DNA from: Candidatus Methylomicrobium oryzae
GTDB lineage: Bacteria > Pseudomonadota > Gammaproteobacteria > Methylococcales > Methylomonadaceae
Length of the DNA: 64,000 bases
Reading direction: 5' to 3'
NCBI RefSeq assembly: GCF_016745425.1
Contig: NZ_JAERVK010000018.1
Coordinates: forward strand, 1-64,000
Of the stretch, positions 26,456 through 35,262 are shown piece by piece. The stretch's first letter is position 1. Every line of letters begins with the position of its first letter. The notes under the pieces were generated by a model. The model saw nothing but the letters and a program-made list of their open reading frames with translations, was not told the DNA's origin and ran no database searches. The position numbers and the translations under genes are program-made.

Positions 26456-28731
26456 TCGACACCTTACTTCCGCGGGACATATCCTGGCTCGAAGCCTTTT
26501 TCTCGGGCCGTAACGCATTGAAATGGGAAGCTGTCATTGGGCGTAGTGCGCCTCCGGCATGGTTGGAGCAAGTCCTCCCGTGGATCGCATCACTTGCCAG
26601 TTCGGGGGCTAGTTCGCCCATCGTCTTGCCTGTTTTTGGACCCAATGGGCCTTGCCAATGGTACGGCATGGCATCTGATGAGGTGGGGGCAAACGCGTTG
26701 TCCCAAGAATTGACAGCGTTTGTCGGTCCAAGTTTTAGTGACTTTCGGGGACAATTTCTCAGCCCGGACCCAGTCGACGCAATCGAGAGGGTCTTGCTTG
26801 AACGCTTCGGCCGTTTCGTGTTTCGCTTCGACCCGGTTAACGGAGCGGCTTGCTCCGTCATAGCTGACTCCCTCCAGTTGTATTTGGGCTTGCTCCGGCG
26901 CCGTCCCAAAATTCCTGACCGGACACAGCGCCCGTTCGGCAAAGTACGCGCCGAGTTCGACCGCGCCTTGCTGGTCGGAAGCGAATCGGACGCGCAGCGT
27001 TTGCGCGAAGAATTGGTCAGCAGTGGACGGTTGGACGCAGAGCAGCAAAAGTACCTGGACATCCGGATGCTGGCTGGCTTGGGCCGCCAGTATCAATTGG
27101 CGCATGATTATCCCCTCGTGAAGTCGGTTCTTGGCCTATCGCTTCCCGCTCAAACCATTGCCGACTTGGTCGGAGCCCTCTATACGACCTATATCACTGA
27201 ACTAGAAGACAGCGGTAATGACGATGCGCTCCTGACCACGTTCCGGAAGGAGATCGCGGACAACTTCGGTCCGCTGTTCCTCGAACGGAAAGGCGTCATG
27301 CACCCAAGTGTGCTCAAAGCCTTCATGCTCTACGAACTCGTACAGGCCGAACCTAACAGGGAACGCTGCCAAGCTATTGTCTCCATCTACCCGGAGGATG
27401 ACGGACGCGCCCTGGTCGAGCGTTGGGCCGGACGCTTGGCCGCGAATGCCTTGCCCCGGACCGATCTTTTCGAGTCCGCACGCCAAGCATTGGCAGACGA
27501 GGACTATGGGTTGGCACTCCATCTCTCATTCGATGCCTTTCCAGCATTGTGGACGTATGGTGCGATGCTCCGTTGCGCGGCGGAGATGGAGGACGAGGAA
27601 GTCGCGCTCAGGGTTCTCGCGGCGGTGGAAGCGGCGCCCGATGCCGAGCGCCTGAACTGGACGAAGAGGGATCTGGCCAGGCTCCAGCAATTGCGCGCCG
27701 AGTTCTCCGGAAAGTCCGAGGAAACCATTGTGATGGCAAACCGTACACCCCGTCCGGAAGCGGATTGGCTATCGTGGGTCAGCTATGTCGAATCTGGGAG
27801 ACACGACCGTCCGCCGCTGCAGGTCTTGGAAGATGCCTTGCCCCGCTGGAGCGTCGAATCTTATGCCTCGGATCCACCTTTGTGCCGTGAATTGGCGGAA
27901 AGGATCGGGAATGCTGGCGGTGCCGCGGAACAGATACTCCGCGACGCGTTCGTTCCCCTGGTCGAGTTCTTCGTAGACCGGCCGGCCCTTCCGGTCCGTG
28001 GCTTCGGCCCCCTCTACGCGATGCTGATCCGTATCGTTGCCTGGAACGGCATGGTCTCCGCAAACGAACTCGAGTTGGCTTCTGCGCTTGTGCAGGCGTT
28101 GGTCAGTCTCGCACCATCGAGGCAGGATTATGTGGAGGCTGTCGATGCCTACGCAGAGATACTAGGCGCGAACAACGCTCCGAGTAACGTCGATTGGGCC
28201 CTCAACGCGGCCGAAATGCTGGCACTGCATGCCTCTCCGGATAACGGCGAGTCGCGGTTACGGTTCTTTATGGCAGTTGTCGAGATGGCCCGCGCGTGCG
28301 CGCACCGCCTCCGACCGGTCCAGTATGAAATACTGTCTTTGTTGGCCAAGGATTATGGCTGCTCTGGTTTATTGGAGGCTTTTCCAACCCTACAAGGCGC
28401 TTCTGAAGAACTGACACTGCGGACCGACTTCGCCGGCCTGATAGGTATCTATACCCTGACGGAACCGGCAGGGCAAAGGGCCCAGCAATTCCTTCGCAAG
28501 TTATTGCCGCAGGCCAAGGTAGAAGTGAATGCTGACCACGTTGCGACTGACAAGCTCAAGCATCTGGCGACCAATGCCGACATCTTCGTTTTTGCATGGA
28601 AGAGCAGCAAGCACCAAGCCTATTTTGCGGTGAAGGACGCTCGGGGATCCAAGCAAACCCTTCTCCCTCTGGGTAAAGGAAGCGCCAGCATTCTTGACTG
28701 CGTACTGGGACAACTCGAGCGGAATGGTTGA
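26452..28731 (+). CDS. dpdD: DpdD
   Basis: A 759-residue protein, last gene of the restriction operon. The N-terminal third is variable, the middle is made of helical repeat-like segments, and the C-terminal region (VEVNADHVATDKLKHLATNADIFVFAWKSSKH) is the conserved DpdD-like end. No classical nuclease or ATPase motif is visible. In S. Montevideo dpdD was among the genes required for restriction. It converges on the H-NS-like gene with only three bases between the two stops. Confidence 0.85.
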   Translation: MIDTLLPRDISWLEAFFSGRNALKWEAVIGRSAPPAWLEQVLPWIASLASSGASSPIVLPVFGPNGPCQWYGMASDEVGANALSQELTAFVGPSFSDFRGQFLSPDPVDAIERVLLERFGRFVFRFDPVNGAACSVIADSLQLYLGLLRRRPKIPDRTQRPFGKVRAEFDRALLVGSESDAQRLREELVSSGRLDAEQQKYLDIRMLAGLGRQYQLAHDYPLVKSVLGLSLPAQTIADLVGALYTTYITELEDSGNDDALLTTFRKEIADNFGPLFLERKGVMHPSVLKAFMLYELVQAEPNRERCQAIVSIYPEDDGRALVERWAGRLAANALPRTDLFESARQALADEDYGLALHLSFDAFPALWTYGAMLRCAAEMEDEEVALRVLAAVEAAPDAERLNWTKRDLARLQQLRAEFSGKSEETIVMANRTPRPEADWLSWVSYVESGRHDRPPLQVLEDALPRWSVESYASDPPLCRELAERIGNAGGAAEQILRDAFVPLVEFFVDRPALPVRGFGPLYAMLIRIVAWNGMVSANELELASALVQALVSLAPSRQDYVEAVDAYAEILGANNAPSNVDWALNAAEMLALHASPDNGESRLRFFMAVVEMARACAHRLRPVQYEILSLLAKDYGCSGLLEAFPTLQGASEELTLRTDFAGLIGIYTLTEPAGQRAQQFLRKLLPQAKVEVNADHVATDKLKHLATNADIFVFAWKSSKHQAYFAVKDARGSKQTLLPLGKGSASILDCVLGQLERNG

Positions 28732-28734
28732 GAG

Positions 28735-29043
28735 TTATGTTTTAAATATATCAATAGATTGACCTTGATTTATATATGCACTTAACCATCTAGGGATGCG
28801 CCCTTTTCCCGTCCAAGTGTTTTTATGGTTGTTGGGATCTCTATACTTAATAGAAGGACGGACTTTATTTGAAAACCTTTCAATATCGCCTGGCACAAAA
28901 ATCTCAACATGTATATTGATGCTTTCAGCCAATTGTTTAATCTGTTGAATTCCACGAAGTCTTAGCTCATTTTGACGCTCCTTTAGTGAAAAAATTAAAT
29001 CATCAATTTCTTTTACTGAAAGATTGTTATTGTCAATTGCCAT
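28735..29043 (-). CDS. H-NS-family nucleoid protein
   Basis: A 102-residue H-NS-like DNA-binding protein. The N-terminal half is a short coiled dimerisation region; the C-terminal half carries the diagnostic core TWTGKGRIPRWL (about residues 76-87) preceded by YRDP. Such proteins coat AT-rich foreign DNA and silence it. Lying between the dpd restriction operon and the AT-rich modification operon, it may restrain one or both, or silence competing foreign DNA. AGGAT precedes the ATG. TATAGT upstream (near 29083) may be its -10 box. Confidence 0.88.
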   Translation of the reverse strand: MAIDNNNLSVKEIDDLIFSLKERQNELRLRGIQQIKQLAESINIHVEIFVPGDIERFSNKVRPSIKYRDPNNHKNTWTGKGRIPRWLSAYINQGQSIDIFKT

Positions 29044-29197
29044 AACTTATCGAATCCTATTGGTTTATAGTTAATAATTTCTGATACTATAGGGCATAAA
29101 GAATCACTCAGGTAAGGCTGGATCTTGATCACCCCAAGATAAAATCACCCCACAACCCGGACTCTCATAAAGATCAATTCGATCAACTTGGGGTATC

Positions 29198-29395
29198 GTA
29201 AGCGGCCAGTCATTCCACATCGCCAGGTCGTTACCGTTATGATGTAATCCAAGGCAGCAATTCGTCGATGCGGATGTTGGGCCAGGCGGGGAGCTTTTTC
29301 AATATCTCTTTTAGCCAAGCAGAGGGATCAAGGCCGTTGAGTTTGGCGGTGCCATTACCAATAGTTTCAAGACATAACCCTATCGGTACGTCTTG
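29198..29395 (-). mobile_element. IS66-family scar
   Basis: A minus-strand remnant of an IS66 TnpC C-terminus: GTAKLNGLDPSAWLKEILKK then RIDELLPW and a stop at 29237, followed by non-coding sequence that ends in the IS66-type terminal GTAAGCGG at 29198. Only the last 45 or so codons survive. It abuts and slightly overlaps the 3' end of dpdB2, whose last residues (RTDRVMS) may come from the junction. Confidence 0.7.
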
Positions 29396-30446
29396 AGCGT
29401 AGATCAGATCTGACAATGGAGGTAAGATAATGAGTGAGAGAGACGATATCTTTATTAATGTTTTGAATGGCTTTCCAGTGGCGAATATCATTTTCCGCCA
29501 ATTTCCACTCGCCGTGCGTCCATGCGGTACGTCCAGATAAACATCCCATGCCCTTTGCGAAATCTTCCCAATTTCTTGCTCCGTCAAGCAATGCCAGTAT
29601 TTCCATAACGTAGCCCAATGAAACAATCCCTGCACCGTGAACTAATCGCGATGTCTTTGGCGTATGCCCATTCCATTCATTTGCAAATACTTTTTGGACT
29701 GCTCGATAAAATTCGCTAATAAGACTAAAACAGCGCTCGGCACCATCATTTTCTTTTATAAATTCGCGCATCATTCCATCGTTAACGGAATTCATAACCA
29801 CTCGTTGAATTGAGGTGTCTGCAATAAAGCCATTTGGATTAGTTTGCTGACGAATTAATCCTTTCAGTGACGAGTTAGGGTCATAATTAAGGCGGACTGT
29901 TAAATCGGCCGCAAAAGTGCGTCCGTCTAGTCTGTGGGGAAGTCCATTTACGGTGGGCAACAACTCGTAAATAAGTGATTTTGGAAGTGGTTTTGTATTG
30001 TTAATCAATACAAATTGTCGTCTTAGTTCTGCATCGTCTTTACAGATCAACGCCGAAACGAAAACCTGAAAATCCTTATTTTCAATTTGGCTTAGTGCGC
30101 TCAATCTTTGTTGACCATCTACAACAAGTCCTGGTGGAATATCTGAAGTTTCTATCAATATTCGGCAGACGTTTCCATTCAACGGTTCGATCGTAATGCC
30201 ATCAGTAAAAGCAACTACAATGGGGTTGGGTAGAACTGCTTCAGCTTTTTCAAGATAATCGCGAATTTCTCTAATATGTGAAGCAATTTGTGGGCGTTGA
30301 AACCCACTGAGATGGCCCTCTGAATCTCGGCCAATTCTTTCGATAGATGCAAAGCGTAAAAGATCTTCGGCACTTGCAGCAAAAGAAACAACTGTGTGGT
30401 TAGGACTTTGTTGAGCGCGAATTGCTAAGAACGATATTTTATCCAT
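29367..30446 (-). CDS. dpdB: DpdB-like DGQHR-domain protein, second copy
   Basis: A 359-residue protein of the DGQHR/ParB-related family. DGQQR lies at 110-114 in LVVDGQQRLSALSQ, followed by RRQFVLINNTKPLPKSLIYELLP. DpdB in S. Montevideo is needed with DpdA for putting preQ0 into DNA. It overlaps dpdA by 8 bases. A second gene of the same family precedes dpdA, sharing GFQR..I.SHI, VLPN, the DGQQR box and the KPLP..LI.ELLP stretch, so the two are paralogues. The C-terminus borders an IS66 scar and may be slightly altered. Confidence 0.85.
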   Translation of the reverse strand: MDKISFLAIRAQQSPNHTVVSFAASAEDLLRFASIERIGRDSEGHLSGFQRPQIASHIREIRDYLEKAEAVLPNPIVVAFTDGITIEPLNGNVCRILIETSDIPPGLVVDGQQRLSALSQIENKDFQVFVSALICKDDAELRRQFVLINNTKPLPKSLIYELLPTVNGLPHRLDGRTFAADLTVRLNYDPNSSLKGLIRQQTNPNGFIADTSIQRVVMNSVNDGMMREFIKENDGAERCFSLISEFYRAVQKVFANEWNGHTPKTSRLVHGAGIVSLGYVMEILALLDGARNWEDFAKGMGCLSGRTAWTHGEWKLAENDIRHWKAIQNINKDIVSLTHYLTSIVRSDLRSRRTDRVMS

Positions 30447-31716
30447 TTAGTGAGCCTTGTTTGTTTAGGGTATCAATTATCCCTTTATATACTTGGAGAT
30501 TATGCATTCCACGTCGCCTATTCCTATTGCTAGCACGAAAAATCATTACCTCTATAGAGCTCTGCTGGCAAATTGGACACGGACACTTTTTCCAAGGTTT
30601 TTCAGTGAGAGTTTCGAGGTATTGCGCCTTTAACGTAGTAATTTTATTGGTGTGCTTTACTTCGTCATAAGGTTTCTCCAGCATAAGAGGAGAGCTGTAC
30701 AACATGACGGCTTCAAGGGTTTCTTCTAATTCAGCAAGTCCTTCGTCATATGCTCTTAGATAAAGAAGTGCATTTTTTTCCAGCTTGACTAAATCTTCCG
30801 AACGAAAGACGCCCCGCTTAATTAGTCTTAGCAATCGTTGGTTCTCAATTGCTTGGGGTACACGAATTGCTGTGAAATAGCGTAAAGAAACTTCGCCTGT
30901 GCGGACGTAATAGTTCTGTTTATTATCTTTAAATGCCCGAATTAAAGGAGATGTGGTATCAAAGCTAGTGATGTTATAAGGTGTAAAAGTCGAAATCTCA
31001 TCAGCTTTTGCGAAACCCAAGATATGTAACCGGGTAGATGCGGGAATGCTTGATCGGATACACTTAAGGCACATTTTAATTTGCGCTGCTTTTAGTGGGA
31101 CCATCCCTCCTACAGCCAGATATGTATATCCCATAGAAACCAGGCGTCGTGCTGCTTCGGCCATGCTCTCTGGAGACCAACCTTGAACCACTCCGAGAGG
31201 GGTGAATCCTTTTCCTAAGGCTCGGCTTTCTTTTAAAAAAACATCAGCATTTTCTAACGTTATATCAAAACGTCGCAGTGCTTCTTCACTCCCTCCTTCC
31301 AGACCTTTTACTGTAGGATCAAAGTCGAAAATAATGTGGTCAACTGAGCACCCATGAGAAAACTGACCATCATGGTAAAACTCCAGCATATTTTCTGGTG
31401 AGAATGGTGGCACGTCTTCTTTAACATATGAGAATGCGCCACAATCGCCAAAGATATCTAGGTGACTAAATTTGGGATGATTGAGTCTCAGAAATTCTCG
31501 TGCTCCAATTCTACGGAATCGCATTGCTTGTGAGTCTGTATATATGCCATCTACAGTTGCTCTTGATACTAAGATGCCATCATAGGGTGCTGAGATAAAC
31601 ATTTCATGTGGGTAACAATCGTCCCAATATACTTTCCGGCTAGGTTTCGATCGATCGTTTAAAAAGTCATACTCGGGATCAACCATATCCATGCTGTCGG
31701 CAAAGATAAACTTCAT
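30439..31716 (-). CDS. dpdA: DpdA, DNA 7-deazaguanine transglycosylase
   Basis: A 425-residue paralogue of tRNA-guanine transglycosylase, which in Dpd clusters exchanges guanine in DNA for preQ0. Active-site-type features are the first Asp at 91 in GDCGAFSYV, VGGMVP at 202-207, and the nucleophile-type Asp253 in SFDTTSP. The C-terminal zinc site reads CPCPIC (C378, C380, C383) with MHN about 20 residues later. The divergence from tRNA enzymes and the company of dpdB and dpdC identify DpdA. Four-base overlap with dpdB1 upstream and eight with dpdB2 downstream. Confidence 0.94.
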   Translation of the reverse strand: MKFIFADSMDMVDPEYDFLNDRSKPSRKVYWDDCYPHEMFISAPYDGILVSRATVDGIYTDSQAMRFRRIGAREFLRLNHPKFSHLDIFGDCGAFSYVKEDVPPFSPENMLEFYHDGQFSHGCSVDHIIFDFDPTVKGLEGGSEEALRRFDITLENADVFLKESRALGKGFTPLGVVQGWSPESMAEAARRLVSMGYTYLAVGGMVPLKAAQIKMCLKCIRSSIPASTRLHILGFAKADEISTFTPYNITSFDTTSPLIRAFKDNKQNYYVRTGEVSLRYFTAIRVPQAIENQRLLRLIKRGVFRSEDLVKLEKNALLYLRAYDEGLAELEETLEAVMLYSSPLMLEKPYDEVKHTNKITTLKAQYLETLTEKPWKKCPCPICQQSSIEVMIFRASNRNRRRGMHNLQVYKGIIDTLNKQGSLNG

Positions 31717-32834
31717 CGATCCCGCCTTGATAATTCCCTATCCAGTCTAATAAGAAATTCACTTAATCTTATAATATGTTGCCCAGTATTTTGAACTTCA
31801 TTCCAACGCCAACCAAGGTCTGGCCAAGTTCCTTCTGTCCACGCACAATGAGGGGCGAGTCTTTGCAAGGAATTATGTACTTCAACTTCTGGGTTAGGGA
31901 AGCCATCCGCCCTCAACATAATTTGATCCATTAATGCTCCCAATGCTCGAATCCCAGCTGAATGCATCAATCGACTTTCAGTGGGAGGCTTACCCCAAGC
32001 GTTTTGAAAAACGTCACGCGCGGCAGACCAGTAGGTAATTAGAGTCCTATACATGCCTTCCGTATCGGTGACGTTAGAAATCTTGAATTGACTAAGAGCT
32101 CCCAATGGAGATTTTAAATTTCGGCGAAAGGCTTCAATTAATGCAGAATCGACTACGATGGCATTGGTGCTTTCAGAATCAGATTCTCTTCGGATCAAGC
32201 GGTAAAATGGGGAGTTGGGATCTTTATTAAGAAGGTTACATAATTCGCTCGGAAGTTTTCTTACAGCTAAATCTTTAGGCAAAGCCATATTTACCTCTGG
32301 AAGTAGTTCGTTGATCAATCGAGTTGGAAGCGGTTTCGCTTTGTTAACCAATATGAACTGCTCTCGCTGAATTTCGATATCTGGACAAACGAAGCCTACA
32401 ACTGGAATTGCGATTTCATTGTTCTTTGCTTTAGCCAAAGCCAATGAGCGCTGTTGTCCATCTACAATCCAAGCTATACGCTTGCCTTCAGGATAAATAG
32501 GAATAGATAGTGTTCCTGCCTGAGCAACGTCTATAAAGTTTATAGGGGATGGACCTCGAGTTTGTTTAAATTCAATTTCGTTCGAGAGAGCTAATATAAT
32601 GGCATTAGGAAATAAAACTGGCCCACTATCTAAGAACTCAACAATAGCATTAACGTGACTACGAATTTCTTTACGTTGGAACCCCCGCATTTCACCCTCT
32701 TCCCTACAAACGCGTGAAATATCAGCGATCTTTGTTATATCAGAGCCAAAAACAAAAAAAGAATAAACATCGACATTATTACCTTGGGTACTATGTAACG
32801 CTCGAACAACTATGTGTTCCATTGCTTTAGGCAT
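31713..32834 (-). CDS. dpdB: DpdB, DGQHR-domain protein, first copy
   Basis: A 373-residue member of the DGQHR family with DGQQR at 125-129 (AWIVDGQQRSLALAKAKN), preceded by GFQRKEIRSHVNAI and followed by REQFILVNKAKPLPTRLINELLP. The family is thought to act in DNA modification or restriction with an NTPase-like mechanism; DpdB helps DpdA in S. Montevideo. It starts one base into the dpdC stop (TAATG) and ends by ATGA overlap with dpdA. Whether this or the 29367-30446 gene is the orthologue of the single Salmonella dpdB cannot be decided by eye. Confidence 0.88.
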   Translation of the reverse strand: MPKAMEHIVVRALHSTQGNNVDVYSFFVFGSDITKIADISRVCREEGEMRGFQRKEIRSHVNAIVEFLDSGPVLFPNAIILALSNEIEFKQTRGPSPINFIDVAQAGTLSIPIYPEGKRIAWIVDGQQRSLALAKAKNNEIAIPVVGFVCPDIEIQREQFILVNKAKPLPTRLINELLPEVNMALPKDLAVRKLPSELCNLLNKDPNSPFYRLIRRESDSESTNAIVVDSALIEAFRRNLKSPLGALSQFKISNVTDTEGMYRTLITYWSAARDVFQNAWGKPPTESRLMHSAGIRALGALMDQIMLRADGFPNPEVEVHNSLQRLAPHCAWTEGTWPDLGWRWNEVQNTGQHIIRLSEFLIRLDRELSRRDR

Positions 32835-33763
32835 TAGCGGACCTCCATTAACTTCGCTACGCCATAGAAGAGTCTTTGAAATCTTTTTTGCTCACAAGCG
32901 ACGCCTAAGGAGGCTCTAAAAAACCTTAACATTTTTGTTGGTGACGTAAAGTTTTCAGACCATTGCTCTTTAATAAGGTTACTAATGTCCTGGTCTGAAA
33001 ATCTGGCACCAGTATCAACTTTGTGCGGTTGTAGTTGCTTCAAAACCTCCTCAACTGAGGCATAGTGATTTTCAGAAGAGTTATTAGTTGAATTTGGAAG
33101 AATAGATTCGACAAAATGCCGTAATGCCCGCTGAGGAAAGTCATTCAATGTTCCCCGATTTGGCCCTTTTTGACTATCAAATCGCTCATCGTACGGCATC
33201 AAATAGGGTAAAAGGCAGCTTGAAATGTTGCGACCGTTCGCTCTTATAAATAACCGGAGTTTCGATTTTTCGGAGTTGTTTAGATCGATAAGTTGAGGCT
33301 CGAACAATCTATAGTAAGGAAGCGACATTGCAATTAATATTAAGTCGTATGAACTGGTATCGAAAGTAACTGAAAAAGGGCTTTTACGATTTAAAGCTTC
33401 CCACCAGTCCGAAGCATTTCCTTGGTTTAGTTTATAAAGTACACAGTCTGGATTCCCTCGTGAAATCGTTAAGTTATAGGGCGGGACCTCTTTTGAACCC
33501 GCTATTAACCCAAGCCCTGCTGAAGCAATAAGCAGGTTCGCATTTAACAACGAAACAGCACTTTTTACCTCTTTGAACACTCTTCCTGAATAAAGGTTTT
33601 CAGCTGAAATTTTCTGATTAGCTTTGGATAATTGCGCAAACCATCGATCTGAAAGTTCATCTGCATTACCAGAATGATAATGACCAATACTACACTCGGG
33701 AAGCGCGTCCATTCGTTTTCTGTTCGTGCAGTTTGTAATGATTAACGTCTTATTTTTCAACAT
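32834..33763 (-). CDS. dpdC: DpdC, YaaA/DUF6884-like
   Basis: A 309-residue protein with the pattern of the YaaA/DUF6884 group: LIITNCTNRKRM at the N-terminus, ENLYSGRVFKEVKSA around 55-70, and ASAGLGLIAGSKEVPPYNLTI around 80-100. DpdC is required in S. Montevideo to turn DNA-bound preQ0 into the amide form (dADG), presumably as a nitrile hydratase. The C-terminal third is helical and specific to this branch. It is first in the modification operon and is preceded by a region carrying a perfect 9-bp inverted repeat. Confidence 0.8.
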   Translation of the reverse strand: MLKNKTLIITNCTNRKRMDALPECSIGHYHSGNADELSDRWFAQLSKANQKISAENLYSGRVFKEVKSAVSLLNANLLIASAGLGLIAGSKEVPPYNLTISRGNPDCVLYKLNQGNASDWWEALNRKSPFSVTFDTSSYDLILIAMSLPYYRLFEPQLIDLNNSEKSKLRLFIRANGRNISSCLLPYLMPYDERFDSQKGPNRGTLNDFPQRALRHFVESILPNSTNNSSENHYASVEEVLKQLQPHKVDTGARFSDQDISNLIKEQWSENFTSPTKMLRFFRASLGVACEQKRFQRLFYGVAKLMEVR

Positions 33764-33792
33764 TTATTCTCAATAAATGAAATCATTTTTTA

Positions 33793-33840
33793 TACAGTTA
33801 TTTGAAAAATAATTTTCAATAAAATCTATGTAACTGTATG
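33793..33840 (-). promoter_or_regulatory. Inverted repeat upstream of dpdC
   Basis: ATACAGTTA at 33793-33801 and its exact complement TAACTGTAT at 33832-33840, 30 bases apart in AT-rich sequence directly before the modification operon. Spacing of about four helical turns between half-site starts would suit a dimeric or looping regulator, possibly the neighbouring H-NS-like protein or an unknown one. Confidence 0.45.
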
Positions 33841-33909
33841 TTATCACATGTAAAAAAATGAATAAAGTTCAGCATTTACTCGCTTTTCTTATCACAAGGT
33901 AAGCGCCTC

Positions 33910-34904
33910 TCAAAAAGTCAGCTTGTATAAGCAGCTGAACCCTTCCCCAATTTCATCGATGGCCCGTTCCAGTTCATCCGGCGTATACAGTTTGAATTTA
34001 AGCCATTCGTATTTCATCTTGCGCCAAAGCAATTCAATCCGGTTCAATTCGGGGCTGTAAGGCGGCAGAAAATAAAAGCGCATGCCTTTTTCTTCCAATA
34101 AGTCCCAGTAAGGCTTCAGTTTTTTGGCGGTATGGATGGACGCATTGTCCAGGATCACCACCAAAGGCTTGCCCACCCGTTCCAGCATGGCCATCAAGAA
34201 GGCAAAGAACCACAACCCATTGATGCTCTGCCACAGTTTTGCCATCACCAGTTTTCCCGATGACAGCATGGCCCCCATCACATTCAGCCGCCGACCCCGT
34301 TTCGCCGTAACAGCATGGGTTTCGCCCTTTTTTGTCCAGGCGGAACGGTTGGGCGGTTGCGGGGCAAACCCGGCTTCGTCAGCATAAGCCAGTTCGATCG
34401 CGCCGGCTTGCGCTTGGACGATAAGCTCGGCTAAGTCGCGCTGGGCTTGTGCGAAGCACTCGGCGTCGCGCTTTTTTTTAAACTGTAGCGCGTCCTTTTC
34501 CAGACACACCCCATGCGTTTCAACTCGTTACGCAAGGTATTGGCGCTGAGGCGAAGGCCGCATTCGGTTTCCAGGCGATCGACCAACACTCGGCAGGTTA
34601 ACGGTTCGGCCTCGATCCATGCCTTTAACCGCGCCCGGTGTTCATCATTCAACTTGCTCGGTGCGCCGCTGCGCGGTTGATCGGGCAGGATAGCGAAACC
34701 GGCTTTGAACCATTTGCGCCGCCATTCTCGGATCGTCTCCGGCAACACCCCTTGCTTTTCCGCTACTTCGAACGTCGTCTGCCCTTCGGCCAGCAGTAAA
34801 ATCGTTTCTGCCCGCTCTCATTCTCGCCAGTCGCTACCTTTCTTGATCAGGTTTTGTAACAACTCTCGTTCGGTTTGGGTCAGTTCAACGCGCACAACTC
34901 GCAT
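33910..34904 (-). pseudogene. IS630-family transposase with stop and frameshift
   Basis: The reading begins at 34904 (MRVVRVELTQTEREL), meets a TGA at codon 29 (34818-34820), continues in the same frame through the helix-turn-helix (WRRKWFKAGFAILPDQPRSG) and then needs a shift at a run of eight A on the minus strand near 34472-34479 to reach the DDE part: ADEAGF, VVILDNASIHTAKK and SPELNRIELLW. IS630 relatives often use frameshifting at A runs, so that shift may be programmed, but the TGA makes the copy probably dead. Element ends were not found. Confidence 0.85.
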
Positions 34905-35262
34905 TTCCTTCCTTGGCTGGCTTCATAAATCTTTACATTCTAAACACCAGACGATTTTTTATTAAGAGCTTAAGTGACTATTTGATCTATTAAAACAATA
35001 GGTTGCAACGAGAATGGCAGTGCTTTTTTTGGCAAAGTAACTCAATCTTTATTTCTACCTTTAATCGAAGATGACGCAGACATTTATCTAATCATTCATA
35101 GATAGAATTTGACCTGGAACTGCGTCAGATAGCGTTCGGTGATGCTATCGGTCGCAGCCTGATCGTCGTTGGTATTGGGGGCTTCATGAACATGACATTG
35201 TCAACCGGCATTGAAAATGTTCCACTGATGGGCGTCGAAAAGTTTCCAGTCAAGATGTAGGG
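34905..35262. other. Spacer between IS630 and IS21 pieces
   Basis: About 358 bases with no gene recognised. The part next to istB probably contains the IS21 right end; the rest is unassigned. Confidence 0.35.

Noticed and set aside
29237-29635. Separate 132-residue gene on the minus strand
   Set aside because: Most of the frame is out of phase with dpdB2, which is the real gene there; only the last 45 codons resemble IS66 TnpC.
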